This document shows positions 1-11,905 of a stretch of 64,000 bases of DNA, in pieces (the first letter of the stretch is position 1; each line of letters starts with the position of its first letter). The translations under genes and the position numbers were made by a program. Below the pieces are notes generated by a model that saw only the letters and a program-made list of their open reading frames with translations, was not told the DNA's origin and ran no database searches. Source of the DNA: Nicotiana tabacum (taxonomy: Eukaryota; Streptophyta; Magnoliopsida; Solanales; Solanaceae); assembly GCF_000715075.1 (NCBI RefSeq), contig NC_134101.1, positions 133,748,237 through 133,812,236 on the forward strand, in the 5' to 3' direction.

Positions 1-669
1 GATATAAATTTATGGCTTTTGAATTTTAATAGTCTTTATTTCTTTGTTATATTTTATATCTAGTCATAAATTGAGACATATGAATGTTCGTACTTTATAG
101 TATATAGTTTGAATCGGGATACCACGTATCTAACACAAGCCTCAAACTTAGGTCATGCTATATTTCAATCATTAACATGGAATGTGAAACCAATGAGGCA
201 ATAGCTGACAGGTGGCTGTTACTTATGTAACATTACGATTTGGATTGTGATCCTTGCTACTGTCCCCACTAACACCGAATCCAGCATATACATAAGTGGG
301 GTACGTGCACCATTGCCATGGAAATATATAGACTCTATTTATGCACTTAATTTAAAGATTATACATGTATCAAGAGGTCCACCAATAATCTTTAAATTTT
401 AAACATGTTGATCACCTCTAATTTGGGAATTGGGCTCTCCTTTCACAAACTGCTAAACTATACAAGTTATCTAGGATGCCTCGTTCAATATCATATGGGT
501 AATTTATTTGAAACTTTAAAAAATTAAGAAACCATTACTTCTCTTCTCCTTTTATTTTTTGAACAATTCATGGCAGTGTCCACAGGTTACAGAAAGCAAA
601 ACATCATTTGGATGAAACATTACAATATTATGAAACCTTTTATTTTAACAATAAAGACAATGTACACAG
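1..669. other. Intron or 5' flank of the xylosidase gene
   Basis: No exon was recognised here. The stretch is AT-rich and ends with a splice acceptor (ACAG at 666-669) directly before the first recognisable exon. A second acceptor-like block lies about 85 bases upstream (about 573-605) and resembles the true junction, with CACAGGTTA followed by AAGCAA. The exons for the missing N-terminal part of the enzyme must lie before the window, or may have been lost. Confidence 0.5.
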
Positions 670-2885
670 GTTAGCAAGCAAGACATGGAAGATACATTCG
701 ACGTACCATTTAGAAGTTGTGTTAGAGAAGGTAAGGTGGCTAGTGTTATGTGCTCTTACAATCAAGTCAATGGCATACCAACTTGTGCTGATCCAGAACT
801 TCTTCGCAAAACCATACGCGGCGGTTGGGGTCTTAACGGCTACATTGTCTCCGACTGTGACTCCGTCGGAGTTTTCTACGAAAATCAACACTATACATCA
901 ACACCTGAGGAAGCTGCTGCTGATGCTATCAAAGCAGGCCTTGATTTGGACTGTGGGCCTTTTCTGGCCCAACATACTGAGACTGCAGTGCAAAGTGGTA
1001 TCCTTAAAGAGGCTTCTATAGATACCAATTTAGCTAATACAGTTGCTGTCCAGATGAGGCTTGGTATGTTTGATGGAGAACCATCAGCCCAACCTTATGG
1101 TCACCTTGGCCCGAGAGATGTTTGCAGCCCGGCCCATCAAGAACTCGCGCTTGAAGCTGCTAGACAGGGCATTGTTCTTCTTAAGAATCATGGGCCTGTT
1201 CTTCCTCTTTCTCCTCCACGCCATCGCACTGTTGCTGTCATTGGACCTAATTCGGATGTTACCGTCACAATGATTGGAAATTACGCAGGTAAACTTCATG
1301 AGAGAGTGTTAATTATGTGGAAAGATAGAAGACTAATTGAGCTTTTTAAAAATGTAGGTGTTGCATGTGGATACACAAGCCCATTACAAGGAATAGCCAA
1401 GTATGCAAAGACCATTCACCAAGAAGGTTGTGGTGATGTAGCTTGCTCTGATGATAGACTATTTCCTAGAGCTGTAGATGCTGCACGTCAAGCGGACGCA
1501 ACTGTGCTAGTAATGGGCCTGGACCAATCTATTGAGGCTGAATTCAGAGACAGAACTGGGCTCCTTTTGCCTGGGTTCCAACAAGATCTCATCTCCCAAG
1601 TATCCAAGGCCTCAAGAGGTCCTGTTATATTGGTCCTTATGTCTGGGGGCCCAGTTGATGTTACATTTGCAGAGAAGGATCCACGAATTGGTGGTATTGT
1701 TTGGGTTGGTTATCCTGGACAAGCCGGTGGTGCTGCTATTGCTGATGTCCTTTTTGGAGCCCATAATCCAGGTAAACTCGCTACAAGATCCACAAAAATG
1801 GATTTCCATTTCTTCTTTTGGGCCCATTCTGTTTTCTTATGGTTCACCTCATTGATTCAAACTCAAAGTTTTTAAATGGAGTCAACTCATTTATTGTAGT
1901 GAGTAAAGCGAAATAGGATACAGAGAATTCATATAGAGCTTAACTTTTATAAATTGATTTTATAGAAGATTTTACGCTATTAGATTACCTAAAAGATAAT
2001 TATAAGTAATCGTCCACAAACATTTGATTTTGCGACCTGAAAAATGATAGGAAATCTGCGGATAACAAGAGGTAAATTTAGAATTTAAACTTAATGAATT
2101 TGTGTTTATATTCTTACCATGTACCTATTACCTTTCAAAAGTATGTCAAAATTCAATAATTTTTTAACTCTCTTGATCTATTCACATACAAATCGACCAC
2201 CAGTTACAACATGTTAAAATACACCGATAGAGTAAACATACTATATATTATCATATAAGTGTAATTCATCATCGAGTAAAAAATGTTTTCAGGTGGGAAG
2301 CTGCCAATGACATGGTACCCACAGGAGTACCTAAACAATTTACCAATGACAACAATGGACATGCGTGCAAACTTAGCCAAAGGTTACCCTGGAAGAACAT
2401 ACCGTTTCTACAAAGGTCCATTAGTATACCCATTTGGGCATGGATTAAGCTACACTAAATTCATAAACACAATTGCTGAAGTTCCAAACATGTTAGCCAT
2501 TCCAATATTTGGTCGCCATGCTTCCAACACAACAAGCAAAGCAATCAGAGTAACACATGCAAAATGCAGTAAATTATCAATTCAAGTTCATATCGACGTG
2601 AAGAACGTAGGATCAAAGGACGGTACACAAACATTGCTCGTATTTTCAAAGCCGCCAGTTGGACTTTGGGTGCCACATAAACAATTGGTCGCGTTTCAAA
2701 AAGTGTATGTCCCGGCGGGTTCGCTGCAACGAGTGACGATAAATATTCATGTTTGCAAGTATTTAAGCGTGGTAGATAGGGCTGGTGTTCGAAGAATTCC
2801 AATAGGTGAACACAGTCTTCATATTGGTGATGCTAAGCATACCTTGTCACTTCAAGCATCAGTTCTTGGGGTTATTAAATCTTGA
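670..2885 (+). CDS. Beta-D-xylosidase / alpha-L-arabinofuranosidase, GH3 family (3' part, three exons)
   Basis: Glycoside hydrolase family 3 enzyme of the plant BXL1/BXL2 group. These secreted enzymes remove xylose and arabinose from xylans and arabinans in the cell wall. Three exons are read: 670-1288, 1358-1771 and 2293-2885, with GT-AG introns of 69 and 521 bases. Joined they give 541 codons plus TGA in one frame without a stop. Visible motifs are CSYNQVNG, the VSDCDSV nucleophile motif (Asp codon at 853-855), the Cys-rich block GLDLDCGPF, the [15 protein letters not shown] region where the acid/base Glu of this family is expected, YPGQAGG, and PMTWYPQ. The C-terminal fibronectin III-like domain follows in exon 3. 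Full-length relatives are about 770-780 residues, so roughly 230 N-terminal residues (signal peptide and start of the barrel) are missing. Exon 1 is placed at 670 because [14 protein letters not shown] matches the family there. No lesion is seen. It is the only clear host gene in the window. BXL1-like is likely, but the exact orthologue is uncertain. Confidence 0.93.
1289..1357 (+). other. 69-nt intron of the xylosidase gene
   Basis: GTAAAC donor at 1289 and TGTAG acceptor ending at 1357. Removing it restores the family sequence [15 protein letters not shown]. The length is a multiple of three and the intron holds no in-frame stop, so an unspliced transcript would stay open with 23 extra residues. 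Confidence 0.85.
1772..2292 (+). other. 521-nt intron of the xylosidase gene
   Basis: GTAAAC donor at 1772 and TTTTCAG acceptor ending at 2292. The junction reads [13 protein letters not shown], as in homologues. The intron is AT-rich with in-frame stops, and nothing else is recognised in it. Confidence 0.9.
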
Positions 2886-3374
2886 TTGTTTTTTATATTG
2901 TACAATCTCCACGTAAAGATGTCTTTGCGTTTAAAGGAGATTATTTTTCCCTATTGTATTCTTATTCAACAAGGGGATAAGCACAGATTAGATTTTATTT
3001 TAGAGAAGAAGAAAGAGGATAATATCACTCTTTGGAAAATTGTACTAAATTTCAATTGAAACAAATGGGTTTCCAATACTTATTCCAACATTTCTACTTT
3101 TCCACTTCTATTTTGCTCCCACCTTCTAATTTTTTTTTTTTTATGCAACTGAAGATGTTAGAACCCACCTGGCTTGAAAACGGGTCGGGTTAGCCCTTCA
3201 AGTGTACCCGCCTGGCATGATAAGAATGAACTTAATCGGTTCAGGTGCCAGCTATAGAGGTGTGGGCCTTGTAAATAAGTCACCGGGCCTGTCCCTCTTG
3301 GATCCCAGGCCTGGAACGAAATGGACCGATATTTGACCCGTGGGCCAGATCGACTCGGACCCCCATAACCTTGT
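2886..3374. other. 3' flank of the xylosidase gene
   Basis: Holds the presumed 3' UTR and polyadenylation region of the xylosidase, then a T-rich run (about 3128-3143) and a GC-richer block (about 3160-3360) with no coding potential. The latter may be transposon debris, but no ends were found. Confidence 0.4.
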
Positions 3375-3385
3375 CAAAAATATAG
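3375..3385. repeat. Left 11-bp target-site duplication of the Mutator-like element
   Basis: CAAAAATATAG is repeated exactly at 5543-5553, immediately outside the inverted repeats. Confidence 0.5.
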
Positions 3386-4149
3386 AGAAAATTTCACTTT
3401 ATACCCATTAATCCTAAACTATTTACTCTTTAATGCCCAGACCCAAATTATTTACTACTCCTACTCATGGGGCCCAAACTATTTACCCGGTTTTTTCCTT
3501 GCCAACCATCTTTCTTTCTTCTATCGTCCAGTTTATGCATTAGAAAACTGCTCTTTTCTTGAAATTTTATGACAGATTTTGTTTTCAAGAATTCAAAATT
3601 TATTGTACAAAAGCCTGTGACCATTAGGTGAATGGAAACTAAGTAATCCGGTTCACAGCTGTGACCATCAGAAGAATCCACACTGATCTTGGCAAATTCT
3701 TTAGAGCTTCAAACATCTCTCCAAAAAACAATAATCCTCCTTTTTTTCCTGATGAACCCAAGCACTCACTGTTTATGAAATCTTTCTGTGGCAATCGTTT
3801 TTCATCCACAATTGTGTAGATTCGTTAGTTATTGTTCTTTGATGTGTAGATTGTACCTTTGATGCTGGTTTTTGGAGATTTATTGTACACAAATTTAAAT
3901 CCACCATTGAAGGACCTTGAAGCTTGAAACTCATAACTTGGTTTGTTTGAGTTTTTAATTATTTTGATCCGATCGTGTATGGGTTTGTTTGAAAAGTTGA
4001 TTGGAGGTTGTAGCTAAAGTTCTAGTCAATTTGGTGGAGATTTTATCGTAGATTTTAGAAATTTGGGTTGAAATACAGTTGAACCAGAGAAGAAGACGAA
4101 TTTGTATTGTATACTCAAATAGTATACAAATATACCATTTTAGTATACA

Positions 4150-4840
4150 ATTCATTCCAACTATATACCCTATTAGTATAGCTATATACTATATTGGTAT
4201 CATATGCTAGTTGAATTATTTTTTGGTTGTATTAGCTGCATTTAATTGGTAAAATATTTGATTTTCTTTTAATAATAGTAATATAGTATAATTTCTTGAA
4301 CTACTTTATTATATTAATATGTGGTACACTATTTCTTCATTTTTCTCTTTATGCATGTGTGTTATGTAATAGTAGTATAGTCATATAGTTGCCGGGAATT
4401 AACTAGTAAAACTGTATACCATATTGGTATAGTTATATGCCATATTGGTATCTTATGGTAGTTGAACATTGTTTTGGTTGTTTTAGCTGCATCTTAAGTG
4501 AATTCTATTATGAAATTATTTATATGAACATGAGTTGCAATGCTGGAATTTTTGTGTGCCGATGGACATAAATTATGTGTATTATGTAATAGTTTTTATA
4601 GTTATAGGCAATTGTTGGAACAACTCCATACAACTATATACCCTCTTAGTATACAAAATGAGCAAGTTGTTGTGCGAATATTTTGCTTGCAATACGAGTA
4701 TGTAATTTTCTCATACTTTAATTCCGTCCTTTAATGTTTTGGTATAGTAGTATAGTCACATATAGTTGTAGCAATATTCTAGAGAAATCACATCCTCTGT
4801 TGGTATACATATATACCATATTGGTATCACATGGTACTAG
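4150..4840. repeat. Interspersed direct repeats inside the Mutator-like element
   Basis: A block built on ATATTGGTATC, followed by TAGTTGAA and TTTTGGTTGT..TTAGCTGCAT, occurs near 4185 and again near 4436 (TTGGTAT at 4194 and 4445, 251 bases apart). A shortened third copy lies near 4811. The surrounding TATACC/GGTATA words make local palindromes. Confidence 0.5.
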
Positions 4841-5279
4841 AAGTCTTTTTTGCTACTTATACTTTTGTTGCATTTTTCAATATTTTATTATCATTTTTAT
4901 TCTAACTAGTATATATGGAGATTTGGTTGCCGTAGATTATGTTTTCTTGCTCTATAACTAGTTGTATTACTGCAAATGGTTGAGTGTGTACTGATACTTA
5001 TAGGGAAGTAGATCAAGGTTTGCATGACAATCACGTGTTGATTCTTAGAATCTGATTATGTAATTTATAGTGTTCAACAGCAATCAATGTGATATTCAGT
5101 GAATTACATCAAGTGACAACTAATATTATTTTAGTTTAATAATTGAATTTAATAAATGAGAAAGAAAAAATAGAAGGTATATTGTACAAGTTATATTAAA
5201 AAAAAGGTGAACAAATATTTACTATATCAGTTATTTTTTCTTATTGTATAAAAAAAGAATAATAAAAAATAATGAAAAC

Positions 5280-5435
5280 GGTAAATGAAATTAGATTATG
5301 AAGAGAAAAAGAATAAAAGAGAAGAAGTTAAATGATATTAGAAAAGGAAAAAAAGAAGAAAAGGAGAAAAAAGAAAAGGAGAAAAAAAGGAGCATAGAAA
5401 TAAAAAAAGAATTGGAGAATAAAGAAAAAATTCCC
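5280..5435. repeat. Purine-rich low-complexity tract
   Basis: Long runs of GA/AAAG on the + strand with almost no pyrimidines. It lies inside the right part of the Mutator-like element. No gene. Confidence 0.7.
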
Positions 5436-5542
5436 CACAAAAACTATTATGGGTAGTAAATGTAATTAGTTTATGGGTAGAAAAACAAATGGATAGACCA
5501 GGGTAAATAGTTTTGTTTTTGTGGGTAACTGTGTCAAAATCC

Positions 5543-5553
5543 CAAAAATATAG
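5543..5553. repeat. Right 11-bp target-site duplication of the Mutator-like element
   Basis: Exact copy of 3375-3385 (CAAAAATATAG), abutting the right inverted repeat. Confidence 0.5.
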
Positions 5554-7261
5554 TAATAAATAGTATGCTACATTCAAATGGAATTTTTACATTCTTATAT
5601 ATTATTTGAAACTTTAATACCTTCCCTACTCAAGTTTCAATTTAATTACATACTATATACAATTTACCAATTATATACACTTAGGAATTAAATAAGTATC
5701 CCTTTATATCAGGAATCAATTATTTCCTATCCTTATTCTCTCTCTCTAATTCCAGTAATGTAGGAATCAATCCCTAATTCCAGTAATGTAGAGCAAAGGG
5801 AAAGAGAACAACAATGCCATGCTTATTGAAATTCTAGTAATGTAGAGCTGAAGGTGTTGCACAATTGGTGTTCAAATTCCAGAAATGTTGCACAATTGGT
5901 GTTCAAATTGAAATTGAAATTCCAGTAAATTTTGAAGGTGTTTGACTCTCCACCATTGACATCGACTAAAAAGTTTGAAGTTTTGAATTCAAATTTGGGT
6001 TTTCAAAATCCATTATTTGTTTGGATTGAATGTTGTTGCAAACAATTGAAAATATTGTTTGGAGTTTATATCTCAATTTTGAGGATGTTTTGGTGAAGAT
6101 TAGACTTGATTTTAGCTGAATTTCAGATTAGACATGACATACATTATACTTACGAAATTGTAGGTAAATTGTATTCTGTTGTTTATATATATAATTTAAA
6201 TATTGTATGAAAGTTAAATAATATTGTATAAAAATTGTATTTAAGTTGTATGATATTATAGTTGTATATAACTGGGTAGAATATGAAAGTTGTAGATAAG
6301 TTGTATAATATATAATTAGTTGTTTGAAATTTGTTTTTACTATGTATAAATCAGATTCAAAATATACAAAAGACATATTGTATGAAATTTGTATACAAAT
6401 TGTATTTAAGTGGTATGATATTATAGTTGTATATAATTGGGTAGAAATAATGTATGAAAGTTGTAGATAAGTTGTAAACACAAGCAGTATAACTTAGTTG
6501 CCTGAAATTCATGACATACATAGTTGTATTCTTTAAAATCTCGGCTTCGAATTTTTACGTCAAAGTCGACGACTCCAAGCTATTTCCAACAAGATTGAGC
6601 AACACTTAATTGATTTTCAACATAAACATTTGAGTTTAATTGAAATCAGATGAAGGTTCAACTTGACAACGGTGGAACCAGATCTTTTTTCTCAAATTTG
6701 GCTTGCCAGTAGAGAATATCTAATAAAATCACTTAGATTTTCGAATTTCTTTTAATGATAGTCAACTGAGTGCTTTGTGTGCAAAGATAGATGAATTGGA
6801 TGGAGGGAAATTTACGAAGTTTGTGAGGGATATTTTTATTTTATCAAAATTGGAAACTAAAATCAAGGGGTACAATAGTTGGCTTAAATTGCTGCAAGGG
6901 TGGAAGATCTGGAGAGAAAATGGGAAAGAGGAGAGCAAAAAGGAAAAATGTATAACTAAATCTCTTGATTGAAAGCACTAATAATGGATTGGGAGCCTTT
7001 TAAGGCGGAATGTATATATTTTGTAGCTAAAACGTGTTTAGGTCGGATAAATACAACAACTTAGATATTTTTCATAATAAGATTTCAAATAGTGTATAAG
7101 AATAAAAAAATCCCCATTCAAATACATAAGCTTTCAAAATCCTCAGGGGGTATCTTAGTAGTCCAGTTCGTTGGCTACTGAAATTTTCACGTTGTTGGAT
7201 ACAAGTTGATTCCTCAACTTGTCATTCCCTCTACTACTTTTTCTTTCTCTCGATCACCTAT
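5554..7261. other. AT-rich non-coding DNA between transposons
   Basis: No gene was recognised. ATTCCAGTAATGTAG-type words recur at about 5750-5850, and TTGCACAATTGGTGTTCAAA occurs twice at about 5858-5910. A 165-bp duplication is listed separately. A 65-codon open frame at 6775-6972 has no recognisable similarity. The last five bases (7257-7261, CCTAT) form the left target site of element T1. Confidence 0.5.
6203..6508. repeat. Tandem duplication, period 165 bp
   Basis: AATTGTATTTAAG at 6233 recurs at 6398. Both copies continue with GTATGATATTATAGTTGTAT, then GGGTAGAA, TATGAAAGTTGTAGATAAGT and a TAGTTG..TGAAAT end. The copies differ by scattered substitutions and small indels. Confidence 0.75.
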
Positions 7262-9824
7262 TGTCACGACCCAAGTTTTCCCTCCGTGAACTGTCGTGAC
7301 GACAACTAGTCTCTACGACTAGGTAAGCCTAACGATTTGCGGAAATAAAACATAAATACGAAGACTAACAATTTAACAGATAAATATAATAAAGAAGTTT
7401 AAATTGCCGCTCGACATATACAATAAAAACACTCTCGAACTGAACATAAGCACTCCCAAAACTTGGAATCTCATGAATCACAAGCTACAAAAGTACATAG
7501 TGTTTCTAAGCTCCAGAAATCTATCAAAGAAGAAAATACAGGAAGTCTATAACTTGAGGAAGAATAGAGAGAGACTTCTAGGTTTGCGGACGCGACATAT
7601 ACACCTCGAAGTCTCTGAGATCGTTTCGCCTCATTGGAAGTATGGATGAGAAGAGGTACCTGGATCTGCACACAAAAAATATGTGCAGGAAAGGGCATGA
7701 GTACACTACAGCAGTACCCAGTAAGTGCTAAGCCTAATCTCGGTCGAGTAGTGACGAGATCAGGTCAGGGCCCTAATGGTTTTAATATGATAAAATTTAA
7801 CAGAAAGAAATATCGCAGTAAAGGACTAAATACTGAAGTTTTAACCAGGAAATAAGCACAGAAGAACGACAACTCAAAACACAGCAATAGCAACAGGGAA
7901 TCTCCCGGGATATCGTCCCGTAGTCCCAAACGTAAATATGTAGGGGGATCTCCCGGAATACCATTCTGTAGTCCCAAAGTAAATATGTAGTGCTGGGGGA
8001 TCACCCGAAATACCGATCCATAGTCCCAAAGTAAATATGCAGTACATGGGGATCTCCCAAAATACCGTTCCGTAGTCCCAAAGTAAATATGCAGCACGGT
8101 CAATGTAAATAACTGTTATATCAAGGAATTCGCAGTTTAAACTAAGTTTGCATTTAAGGAAAATAGGAAAATTTCATTAGGACAAGTTGCACAGAGTTGA
8201 AATAGACAGTTTAACACGTAAACACGCTTTTCTAACCTAATCAAGGTAATAACATATGCTAATGCAGTTCAACAAAGAAAAACAAGTTAAGACTTAGTGA
8301 AAAATGGAGTTTTACAACAAATAGCCCATGTACGTACTCATCACCTCATGTGCATTGCGCTCATATATCAAACAATACCAAAATCCTAAGGGGAGTTCCC
8401 TCACACAAGGTTAGGCAAGCTACTTACCTCGAACCAAGCTCAAATCAATCCGAAATCATGCTCTTTCCATGAGTATCCAACTCTGAGTGACCCAAATCTA
8501 ATCAAATCAATTAATAATGTAAATATAACTACAAACAGCTAATTTAACTAATGAAATCGAATCTAAGGCAAGAAAATAGAAAAACGCCCAAAAATTCTCC
8601 CCGGGCCAACGTCTCGGAATCGGGTAAAAGTCATAAATTACGAACACCCATTCACTCACGAGTTCACTCGTACGAAAATCATCCAAATACGATGTCTATT
8701 TCCCATTTAAACCTCAGATTTTCAATTGGGGAACCTTATCCCCAATTTCCAAACTTCTACCCTCAAATTTCTTAATTAGATGAGGAAAACAACAATAGAA
8801 TAATGTATTATGACCAAATTAGAGTTAGGATTAGTTACCTAATAGCTTTCCTTCAAAATCCCTCAAGAAATCGCCTCCCACCGAGCTCCAAATCAAATTT
8901 TGTGTTATGAAATTTAAAACCCTCAAAATCCTCTTTTCTACCCAGCAATTTCCGCATCTGCTGTCCCGCACCTGCAGAAAAATCAACGCAGGTGCTAAGG
9001 TCACTTATCCGGGCTGGGGCAGCATCTCCGGTCACTGGGCCGCATCTGCGGTGCCTGCTGCCTAGATCCATTTCCGTTTTTGCGGCTACCCAACCGCTTC
9101 TACGGCATCGCACCTGAGGTCCAAAATCCGCAAGTGCGAAAACAACAGGTGTACCAAATCTTCAGCAACATGCCTAAGTCCCAATTCAATCCGTTAAGCA
9201 TCCGAAACTCACCCGAGGCCCCCGGGACTTCAACCCAACATACCAACCAATCCTAAAACATCCTACGAACTTAGTCGGACCCTCAAATCACATCAAACAA
9301 CGCTAAAACCATGAATCACACTCCAATTCAAACTTAATGAACTTGAAATCTCAAAATTCTACAATAGACGCCGAAACCAACAAAAGCATGTCCGATTGAT
9401 CCTAAGTTTTGCACACAAGTCATATTCACCACTACGGACCTATTCCAACTTCCGGAATCGTATTCCGACCCCGATATCAAAATTCCATTGTCGGCTCGAA
9501 ACTCCAAAAATTCGACTTTCTCCATTTCAAGCCTAAATAAGCTACGAACCTCCAAAATACAATCCAGACACGCCCCTAAGCCCGTAATCACCTAACAGAG
9601 CTAACAGAATTGACAAAATTCCATTTCGGAGCCGTCTTTACCGTGCTCCGACTATGGTCCAAATTCTAAGACTTAAACTCTCATTTAGGGACTAAGTGTC
9701 CCAAAATACTCCGAAACTCAAGATGAACCATCCCGGCAAATCACAATAGCAGAAAAAGACAGGGGGAAAATAGTTAATAGGGGATCGGGGCATAAATTCT
9801 CAAATGACCGGCCGGGTCATTACA
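7262..9824 (-). repeat. T1 3' LTR (2563 bp)
   Basis: On the + strand it begins TGTCACGACC and ends GGTCATTACA, so on the element's own strand it runs TGTAATGACC...GTCGTGACA. It pairs with 14966-17361 over its full length. It is longer than the other copy mainly because it holds four rather than two units of an internal tandem repeat. Confidence 0.93.
7896..8099. repeat. Tandem repeat in T1 3' LTR, four units of about 50 bp
   Basis: Each unit has GGGGATCTCCC, then AATACCGTTCCGTAGTCCC (with variants), then AAAGTAAATATGCAG. The open frame seen across it on the minus strand is a by-product of the repeat. Confidence 0.85.
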
Positions 9825-9836
9825 TCCTCCCCTCTT
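9825..9836 (-). promoter_or_regulatory. T1 polypurine tract
   Basis: Reads AAGAGGGGAGGA on the minus strand, directly before the 3' LTR. This is the expected primer site for plus-strand DNA synthesis. Confidence 0.85.
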
Positions 9837-9900
9837 AAAACATTCGTTCTTCCTCGAACGAGCATAGAGACATACCTGAAGTGGGGAAAATATGAGGATA

Positions 9901-10051
9901 ACGGCTGCACATGTCCTGCTCGGTCTCCCAAGTCGCCTCCTCAACCGGCTGACCCCACCACTGAACCTTTACTGATGCAATGCTCTTTGACCTCAACTTT
10001 CAAACCTACCTGTCCAATATAACCACTGGCTCCTCAACATAAGATAGATCC
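9901..10051 (-). pseudogene. T1 chromodomain (C-terminus of integrase)
   Basis: Read from 10051 downward, the frame gives YVEEPVVILDR, then KLRSKSIASVKVQWWGQPVE and EATWETEQDM. This is the chromodomain carried at the end of integrase in chromoviruses, where it is thought to steer integration to heterochromatin. Two in-frame stops lie just after ILDR, so it cannot be translated whole. Confidence 0.85.
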
Positions 10052-10167
10052 TTGTCCAACTAGACTGAACTGAAATCCAACATGTGAGACGGCTTGCCGT
10101 GATACCTCCAGAGCATCGAGACATGAAATACCGGATGAACTCCTGCCAAGATGGAAGGTAAGGCAAG

Positions 10168-11500
10168 CTAATAAGCAACCTCCCTAACAAGCCGCAACAC
10201 CTCAAAGGGGCCAATAAACCTTGGGCTCAATTTGCCCCTCTTTCCGAATCTCATAACACCCTTCATAGGCAAAACCCGAAGAAAGACCCGCTCTCCAACC
10301 ATAAATGAAACATTGCAAATCTTTCGGTCCGCATAACTTTTCTGTCTGGACTGGGCTGTGCGAAGTCTATCCTGAATTACCTTGACCTTCTCCAAAGCTT
10401 CCTGAACCAAGTCTGTGCTCAATAATCTAGCCTGGCCCGGCTCAAACCAACCTACCGGGGATCTACACCGCCTACCATACAGAGACTCATACGGTGCCAT
10501 CTGAATGCTGGATTGATTACTATTGTTGTAGGCAAACTCCGCAAGTGGCAAGAACTGATCCCAAAAATCTCCAAACTCCATCACACACGCACGGAGCATA
10601 TCCTTAAGAATATGAATAGTGCGTTCCGACTGTCTGTCCGTTGGGGGTGAAATGCTGTGCTCAGTTCCACCCGAGTACCCAACTCATGCTGTACGATTCT
10701 CTAGAACCGTGATGTAAACTGAGTACCTCTATCAGAAATGATGGAAACTGGAATACCATGCAAGAGAACAATCTCTCGGATATAAATCTCAGCCAACCGC
10801 TCTAAAGAATAGGTAGTACACACAGGAATGAAGTGCGCGGACTTGGTCAGCCGATCCATAATCACCCAAATGGCATCGAACTTCCTCAAAGTACGTGGGA
10901 GTCCAACTACAAAATCCATAGTGATACGCTCCCACTTCTACTCCGAAATCTCTATCTGCTGAAGCAAGCCACCCAATCTCTGATGCTCATATTTCACCTG
11001 CTGACAATTGAGGCACCGAGCTAGAAACCCAACTATATCTTTCTTCATCCTCCTCCACCAATAGTGTTTCCTCAAATCCTGGTAAATCTTCGCGGCACCA
11101 GGATGGATGGAATACCGCGAACTGTGGGCCTTCTCTAGAATAAACTCCCGAAGCCCATCACATTGGGCACATATATCCGACCCTGCATCCTCAATACCCC
11201 TTCATCACCAATGGTCACATCTCTGGCATCACCATGCAAAACCTTGTCCTTGAGGACGAGCAAATGGGGGTCATCATACCGACGCTCCATGATACAATCA
11301 AACAAGGAAAACCGAGAAACCACACAAGGTAGGACCTGACTAGGCTCCGAAATATCCAATCTCACAAACTGGCTGGCTAAGGTCCGAACATCCATCGCCA
11401 TGGGTCTCTCTGCTGCTGGTAGATAAGCCAAAATTTCTAAACTCTCTGCCCGACGTCTCAAGGCGTCGACCACCACATTGGCCTTCCCCGGGTGGTACAA
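10168..11500 (-). pseudogene. T1 integrase
   Basis: Degenerate retroviral-type integrase, split over several frames. Readable parts are the YHPGKANVVVDALRRR link after RNase H (from 11500), the catalytic core start [19 protein letters not shown] (from 10919) with [12 protein letters not shown] for the second Asp, and a QSERT block near 10620 holding the catalytic Glu. The C-terminal region from 10599 has LAEFAYNNSNQSS, YGRRCRSPVGW and the LSPRFIGPFEVL motif. The order and motifs are those of Ty3/gypsy chromovirus integrases. Stops and shifts near 11135, 10700 and 10168 break it. Confidence 0.85.
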
Positions 11501-11905
11501 AATAGTGATATCATAATTCCTAAGCAGCTCTAACTACCTCCTCTGATGCAAATTAAGGTCCTTCTACTTGAACATATGCTACAAACTCTGGTGATCAGTG
11601 TAGATCTCACAAGGAACACCGTACAAATAATGACGCCAGATCTTCAAGGCATGGACCATAGCTGCTAACTCAAGGTCGTGGACAGGATAGTTCTTCTCAT
11701 GCACCTTCAGCTATCTGGACGCGTAGGCAATCACCCTACCGTCCTGCATCAACACTGCGCAAAGACCAATCCGCGACGTATCATAATATATAGTGTAGGA
11801 CCCCGAACCTGTAGGCAATACCAAAACTGGGGCTGTATTCAAAGCTGTCTTGAGCTTCTGAAAGCTCTCCTCACACTCTTCCATCCACCTGAACGAAGCA
11901 CCCTT
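11501..11905 (-). pseudogene. T1 RNase H
   Basis: The region between RT and integrase, where Ty3/gypsy RNase H is expected. Only fragments translate, in shifting frames. Its identity rests mainly on position and on joining the YHPGKAN integrase link. Confidence 0.6.

Larger units (their letters stand above)
3386..5542. mobile_element. Putative non-autonomous Mutator-like DNA element, 2.16 kb
   Basis: The two ends are imperfect inverted repeats. Both carry TACCCA and then the identical 11-mer AAACTATTTAC, at 3416-3426 on the left and 5503-5513 (reverse complement) on the right. These lie 30 and 29 bases from the respective ends. An exact 11-bp direct repeat flanks the element. Long imperfect inverted repeats with a target duplication of about 9-11 bp fit the Mutator superfamily. 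No transposase-like frame was seen inside. The interior is AT-rich with repeated TATTGGTAT blocks and a purine-rich tract. Another TIR superfamily is possible. Confidence 0.5.

Noticed and set aside
6775..6972. 65-codon + strand frame (MCAKIDELDGGKF...)
   Set aside because: Short, with no recognised similarity and no splice or promoter context in AT-rich DNA.
7765..8103. 112-codon minus-strand frame with repeated GLQNGIPGDPP-like segments
   Set aside because: It lies wholly inside the T1 LTR tandem repeat; the regular frame is a product of the 50-bp units, and the other LTR gives a shorter version.
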